A stretch of DNA of 64,000 bases from Robiginitomaculum sp. (GTDB lineage: Bacteria; Pseudomonadota; Alphaproteobacteria; Caulobacterales; Maricaulaceae), in contig JAESQN010000030.1 of the NCBI GenBank assembly GCA_016765135.1, forward strand, positions 1 through 64,000. The letters run 5' to 3'. Both the position numbers and the translations under genes were made by a program. Of this stretch, positions 35,759 to 45,844 are shown piece after piece. Positions within the stretch are counted from its first letter, which is position 1. The number at the start of each line of letters is the position of its first letter. A model generated the notes under the pieces. That model searched no databases. It saw nothing but the letters and a program-made list of their open reading frames with translations, and was not told the origin of the DNA.

Positions 35759-38700
35759 ATGGGTAAACGAACGGATATAAAATCTATTCTGATTATTGGG
35801 GCCGGGCCGATTATTATTGGGCAGGCTTGTGAATTTGATTATTCTGGTGTGCAGGCCTGTAAGGCTTTGCGTGACGAAGGCTATAAAGTCATATTGGTCA
35901 ATTCCAATCCGGCGACAATTATGACCGATCCGGGTATGGCGGACGCTACCTATATCGAACCGATTACGCCCGAAATCGTCGAAAAGATTATTGCCAAAGA
36001 ACGCCCTGATGCTTTGTTACCGACCATGGGCGGGCAGACGGCGCTGAATACGGCGCTCGCGCTTGAGGACATGGGCGTGCTTGAAAAATACGGTGTCGAG
36101 ATGATCGGGGCCAAAGCCGACGCGATTGACAAGGCGGAGAACCGCGAACGCTTCCGTGATGCTATGGCAAAAATCGGGCTGGAAAACCCGCGTGCGGTGA
36201 TTATCTCCGCTCCGGACGGCGATATAAATAAAGGTGTTGCCGAAGCGGTGCGCAAATTGCCCGAGACCGGCTTGCCAGCCATTATCCGCCCAGCCTTTAC
36301 TATGGGCGGCACGGGCGGCGGTGTTGCCTATAATATCGAGGAGTTCGAAGATATTATCCGCGGCGGTCTGTCCGCCTCCCCGACCAATCAGGTGCTTGTC
36401 GACGAGAGCTTGCTCGGCTGGAAAGAGTTCGAGATGGAGGTTGTCCGCGACAAGGCGGATAATTGCATCATCATTTGCGCCATTGAAAATATCGACCCCA
36501 TGGGTGTGCATACCGGTGACAGCATCACCGTCGCCCCGGCGCTAACTTTGACCGACAAAGAATACCAGATGATGCGCGACGCCTCTATTGCGGTCTTGCG
36601 CGAAATCGGCGTGGAGACAGGCGGCTCCAATGTGCAGTTCGGGATTAACCCGGAAGATGGGCGCATGGTGGTGATTGAGATGAACCCGCGTGTGTCGCGT
36701 TCCTCTGCGCTGGCCTCCAAAGCCACAGGCTTCCCCATCGCCAAAATCGCCGCCAAGCTGGCGGTCGGTTATACGCTAGACGAGCTTGACAATGACATCA
36801 CCGGCGCAACCCCGGCGGCGTTCGAACCAACACTGGATTATGTTGTCACCAAGATACCGCGCTTTGCCTTTGAGAAATTTCCTGGCGCAGAACCGCTCCT
36901 GACTACCGCTATGAAATCGGTCGGCGAGGTGATGTCTATTGGCCGTAATTTCAAGGAAAGCTTTCAGAAAGCCCTGCGTTCCCAAGAGACGGATATTATG
37001 GGGCTGGACGAGATAGAACTTGATACATCCGCCGACAATATAGACACGGTGATGCGGGCTGAATTGGCACGCCAAACCCCCGATAGATTGCGGGTCGTTG
37101 CCCAAGCGTTTCGTGAGGGTTTCTCTGTTGATACGGTGTACGAAATCACATCGGTCGACAAATGGTTTTTGCGCCAGATATATGAATTGGTAGAGACGGA
37201 AAATCACATAAAAACCAACGGCTTGCCAGATAATGCTAAAGCCATACTCGCGCTAAAAATGGACGGATTTTCCGATGCAAGATTGGCACATTTAACAGAT
37301 AAAACTGAACAGGACGTACGCAGTGCCAGACATGCCCTAGACGTGCGCCCAATATACAAACGTGTCGATACCTGCGCGGCGGAATTTGCCGCCAAAACCC
37401 CCTATATGTATTCGGCCTATGAGCATGCATCTTTTGGCGGCAAACCCGTCTGCGAGAGCCGCCCGACGGGCCGTGATAAAGTCATCATATTGGGCGGTGG
37501 CCCCAACCGGATTGGCCAGGGAATTGAGTTTGATTATTGCTGTTGCCATGCCGCCTTTGCGCTGGACGAAATCGGCATAGAAAGCATTATGGTCAATTGT
37601 AACCCCGAAACGGTTTCGACCGATTACGATACATCCGACCGGCTATATTTTGAGCCACTGACCGAAGAAGATGTGCTGGAGTTAGTCGCCAAAGAACGCG
37701 AGAACGGAAAATTACTCGGCGTCATTGTCCAGTACGGCGGCCAGACACCGTTGAAATTGGCCGAAGCTTTGGAAGCGAACGGCATCCCGTTATTGGGCAC
37801 AGACCGCGATGCCATCGACCTGGCCGAAGACCGCGAACGCTTTAAGGCTCTGCTACAAAAACTGGACTTGCTCCAACCCTCAAACGCCATTGCCCGCACC
37901 GACGACGAAGCCGCCGCCGGAGCCGAACAAGTCGGATATCCGGTTGTACTGCGCCCGTCCTTTGTGCTGGGTGGCCGCGCCATGGAAATCGTCGAGAACG
38001 AAGCTGATTTGCGCCGCTATGTCAGCGAGGCCGTCAAGGTATCGGGCAAATCACCGCTGCTGATCGACCAGTATTTGCGCGACGCCATCGAGGTGGATGT
38101 GGACGCGATTTGCGACGGCGAAGATGTGTTCGTCGCCGCCGTTATGGAGCATATCGAGGAAGCGGGCGTACATTCCGGCGACAGTGCCTGTTCATTGCCT
38201 CCTTACAGTTTGAGCAAGAAAATCGTGCGGGAATTAGAGCGCCAGACCAAATTATTAGCGTTAGAGCTTGGCGTAGTCGGTCTGATGAATGTGCAATATG
38301 CGGTCAAGGGCGACGATATTTATCTGATCGAAGTCAACCCGCGTGCATCGCGCACTGTGCCTTTTGTTGCCAAAGCCACCGGCGTACCGGTCGCCAATAT
38401 CGCCGCCAAGGTTATGGCCGGGCGCAAGCTGTCTGAATTTGATCTCAAGCCCACTATCAAAGGCCAGATCGCGGTCAAGGAAGCCGTGTTCCCGTTCGCC
38501 CGTTTCCCCGGCGTTGATACCCAGCTCGGCCCTGAAATGCGCTCGACCGGAGAGGTCATGGGCATGGCCGACACATTCGGTATGGCGTTTGCCAAAAGTC
38601 AATTAGGTGCCAGCGTGGTTCTGCCCGCGTCCGGTACGGTGTTTATTTCGGTCAAAGACCGTGACAAGCCAATGATGGTACCACTGGCTGAAGAATTAAT

Positions 38701-39022
38701 ACAAATGGGTTTTGACGTAATAGCCACAGGCGGCACCGCCAAGTTTTTACAAGATGCAGGCCTGGATGTAGAGCGGATCAAAAAAGTCTCCGAAGGCCGC
38801 CCGCACATTGTCGATGCCATGAAAAACGGCCAAATCGCGCTGGTGTTCAACACCACATGGGGCAAGCAAGCCTTGAAGGACAGTTTCTCAATCCGCCGCG
38901 CCGCCCTCACCGCCGGGATCCCCTATTTCACCACCGCCTCAGGCGCAAAATCCGCAATAGCAGCCATCACCGCCCTGGCCCAAGACGATTACGATGTCAT
39001 GAGTTTGCAGGATTACGGGTGA
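35759..39022 (+). CDS. carB: Carbamoyl-phosphate synthase large chain
   Basis: It makes carbamoyl phosphate for arginine and pyrimidine synthesis, with ammonia from CarA. The 1087 residues comprise two ATP-grasp halves ([17 protein letters not shown] near 16 and [15 protein letters not shown] near 580), an oligomerisation domain between them, and a C-terminal MGS-like regulatory domain that contains the ornithine/UMP site ([12 protein letters not shown]). The P-loop-like glycine segments and the conserved [17 protein letters not shown] and [17 protein letters not shown] are all present. carA is not adjacent here. The gene has its own terminator. Confidence 0.97.
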   Translation: MGKRTDIKSILIIGAGPIIIGQACEFDYSGVQACKALRDEGYKVILVNSNPATIMTDPGMADATYIEPITPEIVEKIIAKERPDALLPTMGGQTALNTALALEDMGVLEKYGVEMIGAKADAIDKAENRERFRDAMAKIGLENPRAVIISAPDGDINKGVAEAVRKLPETGLPAIIRPAFTMGGTGGGVAYNIEEFEDIIRGGLSASPTNQVLVDESLLGWKEFEMEVVRDKADNCIIICAIENIDPMGVHTGDSITVAPALTLTDKEYQMMRDASIAVLREIGVETGGSNVQFGINPEDGRMVVIEMNPRVSRSSALASKATGFPIAKIAAKLAVGYTLDELDNDITGATPAAFEPTLDYVVTKIPRFAFEKFPGAEPLLTTAMKSVGEVMSIGRNFKESFQKALRSQETDIMGLDEIELDTSADNIDTVMRAELARQTPDRLRVVAQAFREGFSVDTVYEITSVDKWFLRQIYELVETENHIKTNGLPDNAKAILALKMDGFSDARLAHLTDKTEQDVRSARHALDVRPIYKRVDTCAAEFAAKTPYMYSAYEHASFGGKPVCESRPTGRDKVIILGGGPNRIGQGIEFDYCCCHAAFALDEIGIESIMVNCNPETVSTDYDTSDRLYFEPLTEEDVLELVAKERENGKLLGVIVQYGGQTPLKLAEALEANGIPLLGTDRDAIDLAEDRERFKALLQKLDLLQPSNAIARTDDEAAAGAEQVGYPVVLRPSFVLGGRAMEIVENEADLRRYVSEAVKVSGKSPLLIDQYLRDAIEVDVDAICDGEDVFVAAVMEHIEEAGVHSGDSACSLPPYSLSKKIVRELERQTKLLALELGVVGLMNVQYAVKGDDIYLIEVNPRASRTVPFVAKATGVPVANIAAKVMAGRKLSEFDLKPTIKGQIAVKEAVFPFARFPGVDTQLGPEMRSTGEVMGMADTFGMAFAKSQLGASVVLPASGTVFISVKDRDKPMMVPLAEELIQMGFDVIATGGTAKFLQDAGLDVERIKKVSEGRPHIVDAMKNGQIALVFNTTWGKQALKDSFSIRRAALTAGIPYFTTASGAKSAIAAITALAQDDYDVMSLQDYG

Positions 39023-39027
39023 GGGTT

Positions 39028-39056
39028 TAGAGCCGCCTTATCAGCGGCTCTATTTA
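39028..39056 (+). terminator. Intrinsic terminator of carB
   Basis: A 9-bp stem (TAGAGCCGC / GCGGCTCTA, 39028-39036 and 39044-39052) with a 7-base loop starts 5 bases after the carB stop, followed by TTT. It also lies past the 3' end of urcA on the other strand, and works for both directions in principle. Confidence 0.7.
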
Positions 39057-39086
39057 CACTTTCATCAACCTTATGGGGCATCAACC

Positions 39087-39446
39087 TTATTGCGAAACCA
39101 TTTTTTTATGATAGGCTGTGACGCGGGGGCCATTGAGGTCGACAATAAAGTCTTTGAGCAGATTGGCCGAACAAATGGCATCGGCCCTTCTATGCCTCAA
39201 TGTGAGCCGCCCGCCCGTTTTGCATGCTTTATTGGCTTTGCGGCTTAGGATTTGATAAACATCAATAACGCCCTCTGCCGTTTCAAGTTTAGATGTGTCA
39301 ACCCGTATGCTGACGCTATTTTTTGAAGAGGTTATGGCCGAGGCCGGTATGGCGCCAAGCCCCAAACCAGCAGCAAGGGCCGCGCACATCAGCATATTGA
39401 CTCTATTTTGGCGGCGTTTAGTATTGTGGTTACGTTTAATTTGCAT
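39087..39446 (-). CDS. UrcA family protein
   Basis: This 119-residue exported protein has an N-terminal signal region (basic residues then MLMCAALAAGLGLGAIPASA) followed by the short UrcA domain: SIRVDTSKLETAEGVIDVYQILSRKANKAC, and a second Cys in DAICSANLL that probably forms a disulphide. UrcA proteins are common in Caulobacterales-type genomes and of unknown function. ATG at 39446 has GGAG 8 bases upstream. It separates carB from greA, which are adjacent in many relatives. A strong hairpin sits in its leader. Confidence 0.8.
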   Translation of the reverse strand: MQIKRNHNTKRRQNRVNMLMCAALAAGLGLGAIPASAITSSKNSVSIRVDTSKLETAEGVIDVYQILSRKANKACKTGGRLTLRHRRADAICSANLLKDFIVDLNGPRVTAYHKKMVSQ

Positions 39447-39482
39447 TTTATGATCTCCATATTGTTCAATGCTTTTAGACAA

Positions 39483-39518
39483 GGCGGTAAGGTTGCACCC
39501 TTACCGCCATATTTTTTG
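39483..39518 (+). terminator. Perfect hairpin with T-run facing away from urcA
   Basis: A perfect 10-bp stem (GGCGGTAAGG at 39483-39492, CCTTACCGCC at 39499-39508) with a 6-base loop is followed on the plus strand by ATATTTTTT. In that direction it is a textbook intrinsic terminator, yet no plus-strand gene precedes it, only urcA in antisense. On the minus strand it is a leader hairpin about 37 bases before urcA. Confidence 0.6.
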
Positions 39519-39772
39519 CGGAAAGCCTTGGTCTTGAAGGGGTAATACGACCCAACTCTCTTCTTATTGTTTATCAATATACTACACTTGTCGTAATATC
39601 AAGGCGTTTTTCAGTGACAAACTATAAACTTTGGTAATGTTCAATTTTACCTACCCCCTTGCAAACCCTCATCAACATCATTATATACCCGCCGCTCGAC
39701 TTGTACTTGGTTAATATCTCCATAAGGTTTGGGCTTTAGCTTAAGCGTTAAAATTAGAAGAGAATACAGTTT

Positions 39773-40246
39773 ATGAAAAAATATCCTATGACAGTCCCCG
39801 GCCATGCGGCTTTGGAAGCTGAGTTGAAAGAGCTTAAATCGGTTGAGCGGCCTTATATTATCAACGCCATTGCGGTGGCCCGTGAGCATGGGGATTTGAA
39901 AGAAAATGCCGAATACCACGCCGCCAAGGAAAAGCAGGGCTTCATTGAAGGCCGCATCCAGGAGCTTGAGAGCAAGCTGACTTTGGCCATGGTCATCGAC
40001 GTGAAAAAACTCGGCGGCGATACGGTTAAATTTGGTGCCACCGTTGGTATTGTCAATGAGGACACGGACGAGGAAAGTACCTACCAAATCGTTGGCGAGG
40101 ACGAGGCCAGTATCAAGAATAAAAAGATTTCAATCACGGCTCCTTTGGCCCGCGCTATGATCTCCAAAGAGGTTGGCGATGTGTTTGAAGTCCAGGCGCC
40201 GGGCGGTTCAAAATCCTATGAAATTTTGGATATCACCTACGCCTGA
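39773..40246 (+). CDS. greA: Transcription elongation factor GreA
   Basis: It stimulates transcript cleavage by backtracked RNA polymerase. The 157 residues contain the N-terminal coiled coil ([47 protein letters not shown], with the acidic DLKENAEY tip, residues about 41-48) and a C-terminal FKBP-like domain. Its stop overlaps the next start (TGATG), coupling it to the ELM1-like gene. carB and greA are commonly linked in alphaproteobacteria, here with urcA between. Confidence 0.96.
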   Translation: MKKYPMTVPGHAALEAELKELKSVERPYIINAIAVAREHGDLKENAEYHAAKEKQGFIEGRIQELESKLTLAMVIDVKKLGGDTVKFGATVGIVNEDTDEESTYQIVGEDEASIKNKKISITAPLARAMISKEVGDVFEVQAPGGSKSYEILDITYA

Positions 40247-41247
40247 TGGAAAAACCGCTCACATGCCTTGTCATTTCCGACGGCAGGCGCGGCATTGAAA
40301 CTCAGGCATTAGGGCTTGCGGAAGCCTTGGCGCGGTTGCGTAAGATCGAAATAATCAAGCATGTTGTGAAATCCGGCAAGCTATTTCGAGCCAGCCCGCC
40401 CAATTTGCAATTCACCTTGAAATCCAATCCGGCGGACTACGGTATCACGGCTATGCCCGATATTGCTATTGGTTGCGGTCGCCAAGCCATTGCGCCTTTG
40501 CTTGCACTTAAAAAAGCTGCCTTGGAAAAAACTGGCGGCGACAATGTTTTCACCGTTTATGTGCAAGACCCGCGTATGGATATGAAGCATTTTGATCTGG
40601 TGATCGTGCCTGAACATGACGGGTTGGCGGGCGACAATGTAGAGACGATGATCGGTTCACCGAACCGGGTCACAGAAAAATTATTGGCGGATAACGTGCT
40701 GAATTTTGCCTTGGAGTTAGCCAAAGTCCCGGCCCCGCGTGTCGCCGTGTTAATAGGCGGCACGTCGAAAACCCACACACTATCCCGGGAAGTTCACGTA
40801 GAACACAGGCGAGCTGTAGATGCTTTGGTAGAGCAGGGTTTTTCAGTCATGCTCAGCACATCAAGGCGCACGCCGGACTGGGCCAGAGAAGATCATTGCA
40901 AAAATTTGTTTGAGCACAAGAAGGTTTGGATTTGGGACGAAAACAGATTAGAACAAGGCGATAACCCGTATTTCGCGTTTCTAGGCGCCGCCGATGCGAT
41001 CCTGGTCACCGAAGACAGCACCAACATGCTGACCGAAGCCTGTGCCACGGGTAAGCCAGTATTCACACTACCAATGTCAGGAGAGGCCGGAAAATTCGCC
41101 CATCTTTATGAAGCACTGAAGCAAAGGTGCAATCTAACACCATTTACAGGCGGTATTACAGGTACGGATTACGAGCCTTTGGACGAAACCAGCCGTATGG
41201 CCGGACTTTTGGCGGAGCGTTTGACCGGGATTTTGGATAAACGCTAA
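40246..41247 (+). CDS. Mitochondrial fission ELM1-like protein
   Basis: This 333-residue protein is of the ELM1-like family, related to glycosyltransferase B folds. Motifs include SDGRRGIETQALGLAEAL at the start, the middle QDPRMDMKHFDLVIVPEHDGL, VLIGGTSKTH, and a C-terminal AADAILVTEDSTNMLTEACATGKPVFTLPM. Plants have a homologue that helps mitochondrial fission, but the bacterial role is not established. The GT-B-like Rossmann fold suggests a sugar-nucleotide ligand (inference). The start overlaps the greA stop by one base. Confidence 0.88.
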   Translation: MEKPLTCLVISDGRRGIETQALGLAEALARLRKIEIIKHVVKSGKLFRASPPNLQFTLKSNPADYGITAMPDIAIGCGRQAIAPLLALKKAALEKTGGDNVFTVYVQDPRMDMKHFDLVIVPEHDGLAGDNVETMIGSPNRVTEKLLADNVLNFALELAKVPAPRVAVLIGGTSKTHTLSREVHVEHRRAVDALVEQGFSVMLSTSRRTPDWAREDHCKNLFEHKKVWIWDENRLEQGDNPYFAFLGAADAILVTEDSTNMLTEACATGKPVFTLPMSGEAGKFAHLYEALKQRCNLTPFTGGITGTDYEPLDETSRMAGLLAERLTGILDKR

Positions 41248-41351
41248 ATATGGAAAACCAAACCAGCTTTACACTTCACAAGCTCGCTCGCCTCTGCTAA
41301 GTGGGGCAATATAAAAAACGTCAACCAATAATAACCCACATAGGGGGCCCA

Positions 41352-43871
41352 ATGACCTTACTTCCCAATTCCGCCATTCGATTTCTGACGACCGCTTCCC
41401 TGACGACCGCTTCAATGGGCGTGATGTTGGCCAGTCTTGCCAGCACCAGTTTCGCCCAAACGGCACCAATTTTTCAGCCAGGGGCCCCAATCATTCAGCC
41501 AGGAGCAGTGGGCGAAACTGCACGCAAACTCAGCGCTGAAGAGGCGTCCAAAATTGCTAAAATGAGCCACTCTCATGATGATATTATGTTCATGCAAAAC
41601 ATGATCCCGCACCACGAACAAGCTGTTGTAATGGCGGCTCTTGTCGCGAAACGTACAAACCGAAAAGAGCTGCTCGATGTGGCCGGGCGGATTGATGCCT
41701 CCCAAGCGGACGAAATTAAATTTATGCAAAAATGGCTGAGCGAACGCGGTGAAACGCCAATGTCTGGCAAAAACGGAGCTGGGCATGAAATGGGCAAGAT
41801 GTCCGGCATGGCCACGCCGGAACAATTGGCGGAACTTAAAAGCTTGAAAAGCGCGGATTTCGACAAATTGTTTCTACAGCTCATGATCACCCATCATGAA
41901 GGTGCGGTGGAGATGGTCGAGAACCTCCTTGATCAGCCCGGCTCAGCCTATGACCCGGTTTTGTTTGAATTCACAGACGAAGTCACCAATGACCAAACGG
42001 CCGAAATTGAGCGGATGAATGCCGTTTTGGTCAGCTTCTCCTCCGACCCGCGTGCCAATCTGAAACCAGGATTTACCGATGCTGGTCAGGCCATCATGAA
42101 TTTGAAACTCTTAACATCCCTGTCCAAGCCGCCAGGCTTCTTTGACCCTGAAAACCCATCGGGATTGAAGCCGCTCATCCCGGAAAAAGAGACGGACGAG
42201 AAGGTCGAGGTTGAACCCAAAGATAAACCGAAAAAAGAAAACGTAAAAGAAGAAGAAGAAGAAGAAGAAGAAGATAAACCCAAACGGAGTAAACGCTCGG
42301 CGCTGTTGAGTTTTTCCAACACCGACATGGCCTTTTCAGGCGACACATTGGTGACCGGGAGTTATCACGGCTTCAACATATACAAATTACAAGCAGAAGG
42401 TGCGCCGAAACTCGTAAGTTCAGTCGTTTGTCCGGGCGGGCAAGGCGATGTTTCAATCGTCGGTGATCTATTGATTATGTCCGTAGAGCAAACCCGTGGA
42501 CGCACTGATTGCGGGCTTGAGGGCATTAACGAAGATGTTAGCGAAGACCGATTTCGCGGACTACGCATTTTCAACATCAGCAATTTGGAGCAACCCGTAC
42601 AAGTCGGTCAGGTTCAAACTTGCCGCGGATCCCATACACATTCCGTGGTTTCCAACAAGAACGGGAAAATCATCGTATATAATTCAGGCACCTCATCCGT
42701 GCGCGAAGAAGAAGAGCTGGCGGGGTGTTTCGACGGCACGCCAGGCGACAACCGCACGGCGTTGTTTCGCATCGACGTTATAGAAATCCCAATTGCAAAT
42801 CCAGCCAAGGCGCGGATTGTTGACAGTCCCACAGTTTTCGCCGATCCAAAAACCGGTAGGTTGGGCGGTCTTTGGACAGGCGGCGACCACGGCGACGACA
42901 CCCAAGAAACAAGAATAACCAATCAGTGCCACGACATCACGGTGTTTCCAGCGGCTAAAATTGCCGCCGGCGCCTGCTCGGGCAACGGCATTATTTTCGA
43001 CATTTCAAACCCGCTTAAACCAAAGCGCATAGATGAAGTTGTCGACAAGGGCTTTGCCTATTGGCACTCCGCCACCTTTAACAATGACGGAACAAAAGTG
43101 ATTTTCACGGATGAATGGGGCGGCGGTGGCCGCGCCCGTTGCCGCGCCCATGACCCGAAAGATTGGGGTGCGAACGCCATTTACGACATCAATGACGGTC
43201 AATTGGAATTTAAGGGACATTACAAACTCCCCGCACCCCAGACCGATACGGAAAACTGCGTGGCCCACAACGGATCAATAGTTCCGGTTCCTGGACGCGA
43301 TATTTTCGCCCAAGCCTGGTATCAAGGCGGGCTTTCAGTGATTGATTTCACGGACTCGGCCAATCCGTTCGAGATTGCCTATTTTGACCGTGGCCCCATT
43401 CATAAGGACGAGATCGTTGTCGGTGGATATTGGTCGACCTATTGGTATGACGGTAAAATCTACGGCACCGAAATTGTGCGCGGACTGGATGTATTTTCCC
43501 TTCTACCGAGCGAATATTTGAGCGAAAACGAAATCAATGCCGCCAAGCTTGCCGATCAGGGAAAAGTATTTAATCCCCAACAGCAATTCCCGGTAAGTTG
43601 GCCCGCTAACCCCGTGATCGCGCTGGCTTATATGGATCAATTGCAGCGCAGTGAGGCATTGACGCCCGCGACGGTTACCAATCTAACCGAGATATTGAAC
43701 AGCGCATCAACAAAACTGGAAAACGGTCAATCCGACCGAGGCTTGGAGAAACAATTTAAATCCGCTGCGAAAGAATTGAACAGGAATATTACCAGCAAGG
43801 ACGAAGCGACAAACAAGCAAATCGGAGGCCTCGCCAATACGCTGAAAGGCATTGCTAAAAGACTGAGATAG
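41352..43871 (+). CDS. Secreted DUF305 domain protein fused to LVIVD-type beta-propeller
   Basis: The 839-residue exported protein starts with a long signal peptide (residues 1-37, ending STSFAQT). A DUF305 helical domain follows (about 65-245) with repeated His/Met motifs: HSHDDIMFMQNMIPHHEQAV and QLMITHHEGAVEMVENLLD, a layout typical of metal- or copper-associated ferritin-like proteins. A highly charged linker with eight consecutive Glu and many Lys comes next (about 280-315). The remaining 500 residues resemble LVIVD beta-propeller repeats (LRIFNISNLEQPVQVGQV, RGLDVFSLLP). TAGGGGG precedes ATG at 41352; a longer frame from 41301 lacks this. DUF305 usually stands alone, so the fusion is notable. 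The ligand is unknown. Confidence 0.8.
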   Translation: MTLLPNSAIRFLTTASLTTASMGVMLASLASTSFAQTAPIFQPGAPIIQPGAVGETARKLSAEEASKIAKMSHSHDDIMFMQNMIPHHEQAVVMAALVAKRTNRKELLDVAGRIDASQADEIKFMQKWLSERGETPMSGKNGAGHEMGKMSGMATPEQLAELKSLKSADFDKLFLQLMITHHEGAVEMVENLLDQPGSAYDPVLFEFTDEVTNDQTAEIERMNAVLVSFSSDPRANLKPGFTDAGQAIMNLKLLTSLSKPPGFFDPENPSGLKPLIPEKETDEKVEVEPKDKPKKENVKEEEEEEEEDKPKRSKRSALLSFSNTDMAFSGDTLVTGSYHGFNIYKLQAEGAPKLVSSVVCPGGQGDVSIVGDLLIMSVEQTRGRTDCGLEGINEDVSEDRFRGLRIFNISNLEQPVQVGQVQTCRGSHTHSVVSNKNGKIIVYNSGTSSVREEEELAGCFDGTPGDNRTALFRIDVIEIPIANPAKARIVDSPTVFADPKTGRLGGLWTGGDHGDDTQETRITNQCHDITVFPAAKIAAGACSGNGIIFDISNPLKPKRIDEVVDKGFAYWHSATFNNDGTKVIFTDEWGGGGRARCRAHDPKDWGANAIYDINDGQLEFKGHYKLPAPQTDTENCVAHNGSIVPVPGRDIFAQAWYQGGLSVIDFTDSANPFEIAYFDRGPIHKDEIVVGGYWSTYWYDGKIYGTEIVRGLDVFSLLPSEYLSENEINAAKLADQGKVFNPQQQFPVSWPANPVIALAYMDQLQRSEALTPATVTNLTEILNSASTKLENGQSDRGLEKQFKSAAKELNRNITSKDEATNKQIGGLANTLKGIAKRLR

Positions 43872-43904
43872 TTGAGCGCATTGCCATATTTGGAGAGAGC
43901 TGAC

Positions 43905-44603
43905 TTAGGCCTGGCGAACGCCTTTAATGCCGAGATAGAGACCTGTCGAGACGAGCGCGATAAGATTGGCCGCCATAAACGCGGCCGTCAGACCGTTGTG
44001 CCCGAGAGCCGGGATAAAATCGCGTGCGACAATCATCACGGCGACAAATAATGACGCGAACAGTCCCCATCCGCTTATGATCTTCGGGATTAGGCCCGAT
44101 TTCAGGAACAAATAAAAGAAGCCCGCATTGGCCGCCGATGACAGTACCAAGCCCAGATGGAAGCTGGTATAATCAGATGTCGCTTGCAGGCTCGTGAGCA
44201 TCAGACGCCCGGATGCGTCGGTGAGCGTCGTGTAAGCCTCATCGCCAGCGATCTGGGCGGCATTCATGGCAAACACCGCGCCGAGCAAGAAAAGAACGGC
44301 GGAGCCAAGGCTGACAAACAAACTCCACCCAGCTAAGAATTGTCCAGATTTGCGCAGCAAAAGATAAAAACCAACACTGATCAAGGCCGACAGGCCAAAC
44401 AGCAAGACGCCCATATAGGCCTTGGCCCGCAACCGCGTCTCGGCCTCCAGCATGTTCTCTGCCGTCGCCGCAATATCGGCCGACATATTTATGTCGATGC
44501 CCTGGGCGATGAATATGGCCCCCAAAATGCCAAAACCAATCGTTGCCAGTAAAGCCCACCCCACACACCGCGCCACACCCTGCATATCTAAACTCTCACT
44601 CAT
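43905..44603 (-). CDS. DUF4386 family membrane protein
   Basis: This 232-residue protein has six hydrophobic helices and the DUF4386 pattern: GWALLATIGFGILGAIFIAQGIDI, LLRKSGQFLAGWSLFVSLGS, SDYTSFHLGLVLSSAANAGFFYLFLKSGLIPKIISGWGLFASLF. A good ribosome-binding site (GGAGGAGAG) precedes the ATG. No function is known. It is convergent with the DUF305/beta-propeller gene. Confidence 0.82.
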   Translation of the reverse strand: MSESLDMQGVARCVGWALLATIGFGILGAIFIAQGIDINMSADIAATAENMLEAETRLRAKAYMGVLLFGLSALISVGFYLLLRKSGQFLAGWSLFVSLGSAVLFLLGAVFAMNAAQIAGDEAYTTLTDASGRLMLTSLQATSDYTSFHLGLVLSSAANAGFFYLFLKSGLIPKIISGWGLFASLFVAVMIVARDFIPALGHNGLTAAFMAANLIALVSTGLYLGIKGVRQA

Positions 44604-44951
44604 TTATACTCTCCTCCAAAAATATTATTTGCGGTATGATACCTAATTTTATCGTTAAAGGCAAATATTTTATTGTTTATCACTATGGCGTGAGTGGCGA
44701 TACAATAATAACATGTCCCATGTAATTCGGTTTTCGGCAGGCTTATCCTCCTTGGCAGTCTTCCGTTCCGCCGCTCATACCCAACTTGATTGGGTATCCA
44801 GCGAATAAAGGGTGCGCAAAGCGCACACATTCATGTTATAACTGGATTCCCGCTTTCGCGGGAATGAGCGAGGTGTGGGGATGTCTGGTTCATCCTCCGG
44901 AGCAGCCGAAACGAGAATGGCTTAAATTCCCCAAAAGCGGGCCTTACAGTT
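44604..44951. other. 348-base non-coding region with hairpin cluster
   Basis: The first 100 bases are AT-rich and should hold the promoter of the DUF4386 gene. The rest contains the three-hairpin REP-like cluster at 44777-44865 and then about 85 bases without structure, up to the 3' end of the HD-domain gene. No gene fragment was recognised. Confidence 0.6.
44777..44865. repeat. Cluster of three short hairpins (REP/BIME-like)
   Basis: Three consecutive perfect hairpins occur: ATACCCAA/TTGGGTAT (44777-44797), GTGCGC/GCGCAC (44812-44826) and ATTCCCGC/GCGGGAAT (44846-44865, loop TTTC). The last, in GGATTCCCGCTTTCGCGGGAATGA context, is a widely found intergenic repeat in proteobacteria. Only one copy was seen in the window. 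Confidence 0.65.
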
Positions 44952-45518
44952 TTATGAAGAAAAGTGCTTGCTCACTAGTTCTTTAGCCTTTTTCCAAAGT
45001 ACTACGGACCCAGTTTGAATTGTAGGCCCGTATCGCTCATGCACTTGCTCTTCAGTTACTTCACTCTCGCTCCATGTTCCTCCGCCAGTTTCAACATTTT
45101 GAATTAACGGTTGCAAGCGGTCGAGTGCTTTTGCGAATTTAGCATCTTCTGTATTGGCGGCTTCAAATTCATGCCACAAAGCACAAAGTGCCTCGCCTTG
45201 TTTTTTTGGAAGTATACCAAATATCCTATCTGCCGCGGCTTCTTCTAACGCTACCTGTTCGGTCAATCCTTGAGTTCCATGAATAGGAGTATCGCCAGCA
45301 TCTATTTCAACAATATCATGGATAAGTAGCATTTTAATCACGCGGTCAATGTTTACGGAGGCTCGTGTGTTTTCGCCTAAGATTAAAGCATACATCGCTA
45401 AATGCCATGAATGCTCTGCCGTGTTCTCGCGTCTTGATTTGTCTATTATTGGAGATGCCCTGACTATTCCTTTTAGCGCATCAATTTCCGTCAAAAATGC
45501 AAGTTGGTCGTCTAACAT
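44952..45518 (-). CDS. HD-domain phosphohydrolase, YfbR/HDDC2-like
   Basis: This 188-residue hydrolase has a clear HD signature: ENTAEHSWHLAMYALIL supplies the first His, KMLLIHDIVEIDAGDT gives the HD pair, and AKALDRLQPLIQN the final Asp. The family removes phosphate from 5'-deoxynucleoside monophosphates. The frame extends to 45578, but homologues begin near MLDDQLAFLTEIDALKG. It is read toward the hairpin cluster. A second, less similar HD protein is at 55727. Confidence 0.85.
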   Translation of the reverse strand: MLDDQLAFLTEIDALKGIVRASPIIDKSRRENTAEHSWHLAMYALILGENTRASVNIDRVIKMLLIHDIVEIDAGDTPIHGTQGLTEQVALEEAAADRIFGILPKKQGEALCALWHEFEAANTEDAKFAKALDRLQPLIQNVETGGGTWSESEVTEEQVHERYGPTIQTGSVVLWKKAKELVSKHFSS

Positions 45519-45844
45519 GTTTATTTCTTTCTGTACCAAGCCCTGTACGCTTGTCTTGATGCTAAAGAATTTTCGCAATAAAACAATAAATAAATGGATT
45601 GTTTAACGCCCACCCCTTGCCCCCAAAACAGAAATAACGACTCATTACATTACTATCACCAAAACGGGGCGTGGGGTTGGTTTTGCGTGTTGTTATAGGG
45701 GCGGGCTGTGCGCCTTTGGGTGGAGTTAGCCCTGTGGCGAAATGAGAATGTCCGGAGTTTTTCAAGGATAAACTTTAACCTTGTAGCATTCGCACGCTCG
45801 TTTTACTGTAGATGAGAAGATGCACCGTACAATAGGGCGAACAC

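Noticed and set aside
45562-45765. 67-codon minus-strand frame upstream of the HD gene
   Set aside because: It has no ribosome-binding site or recognisable domain and overlaps the HD gene upstream region; considered noise.
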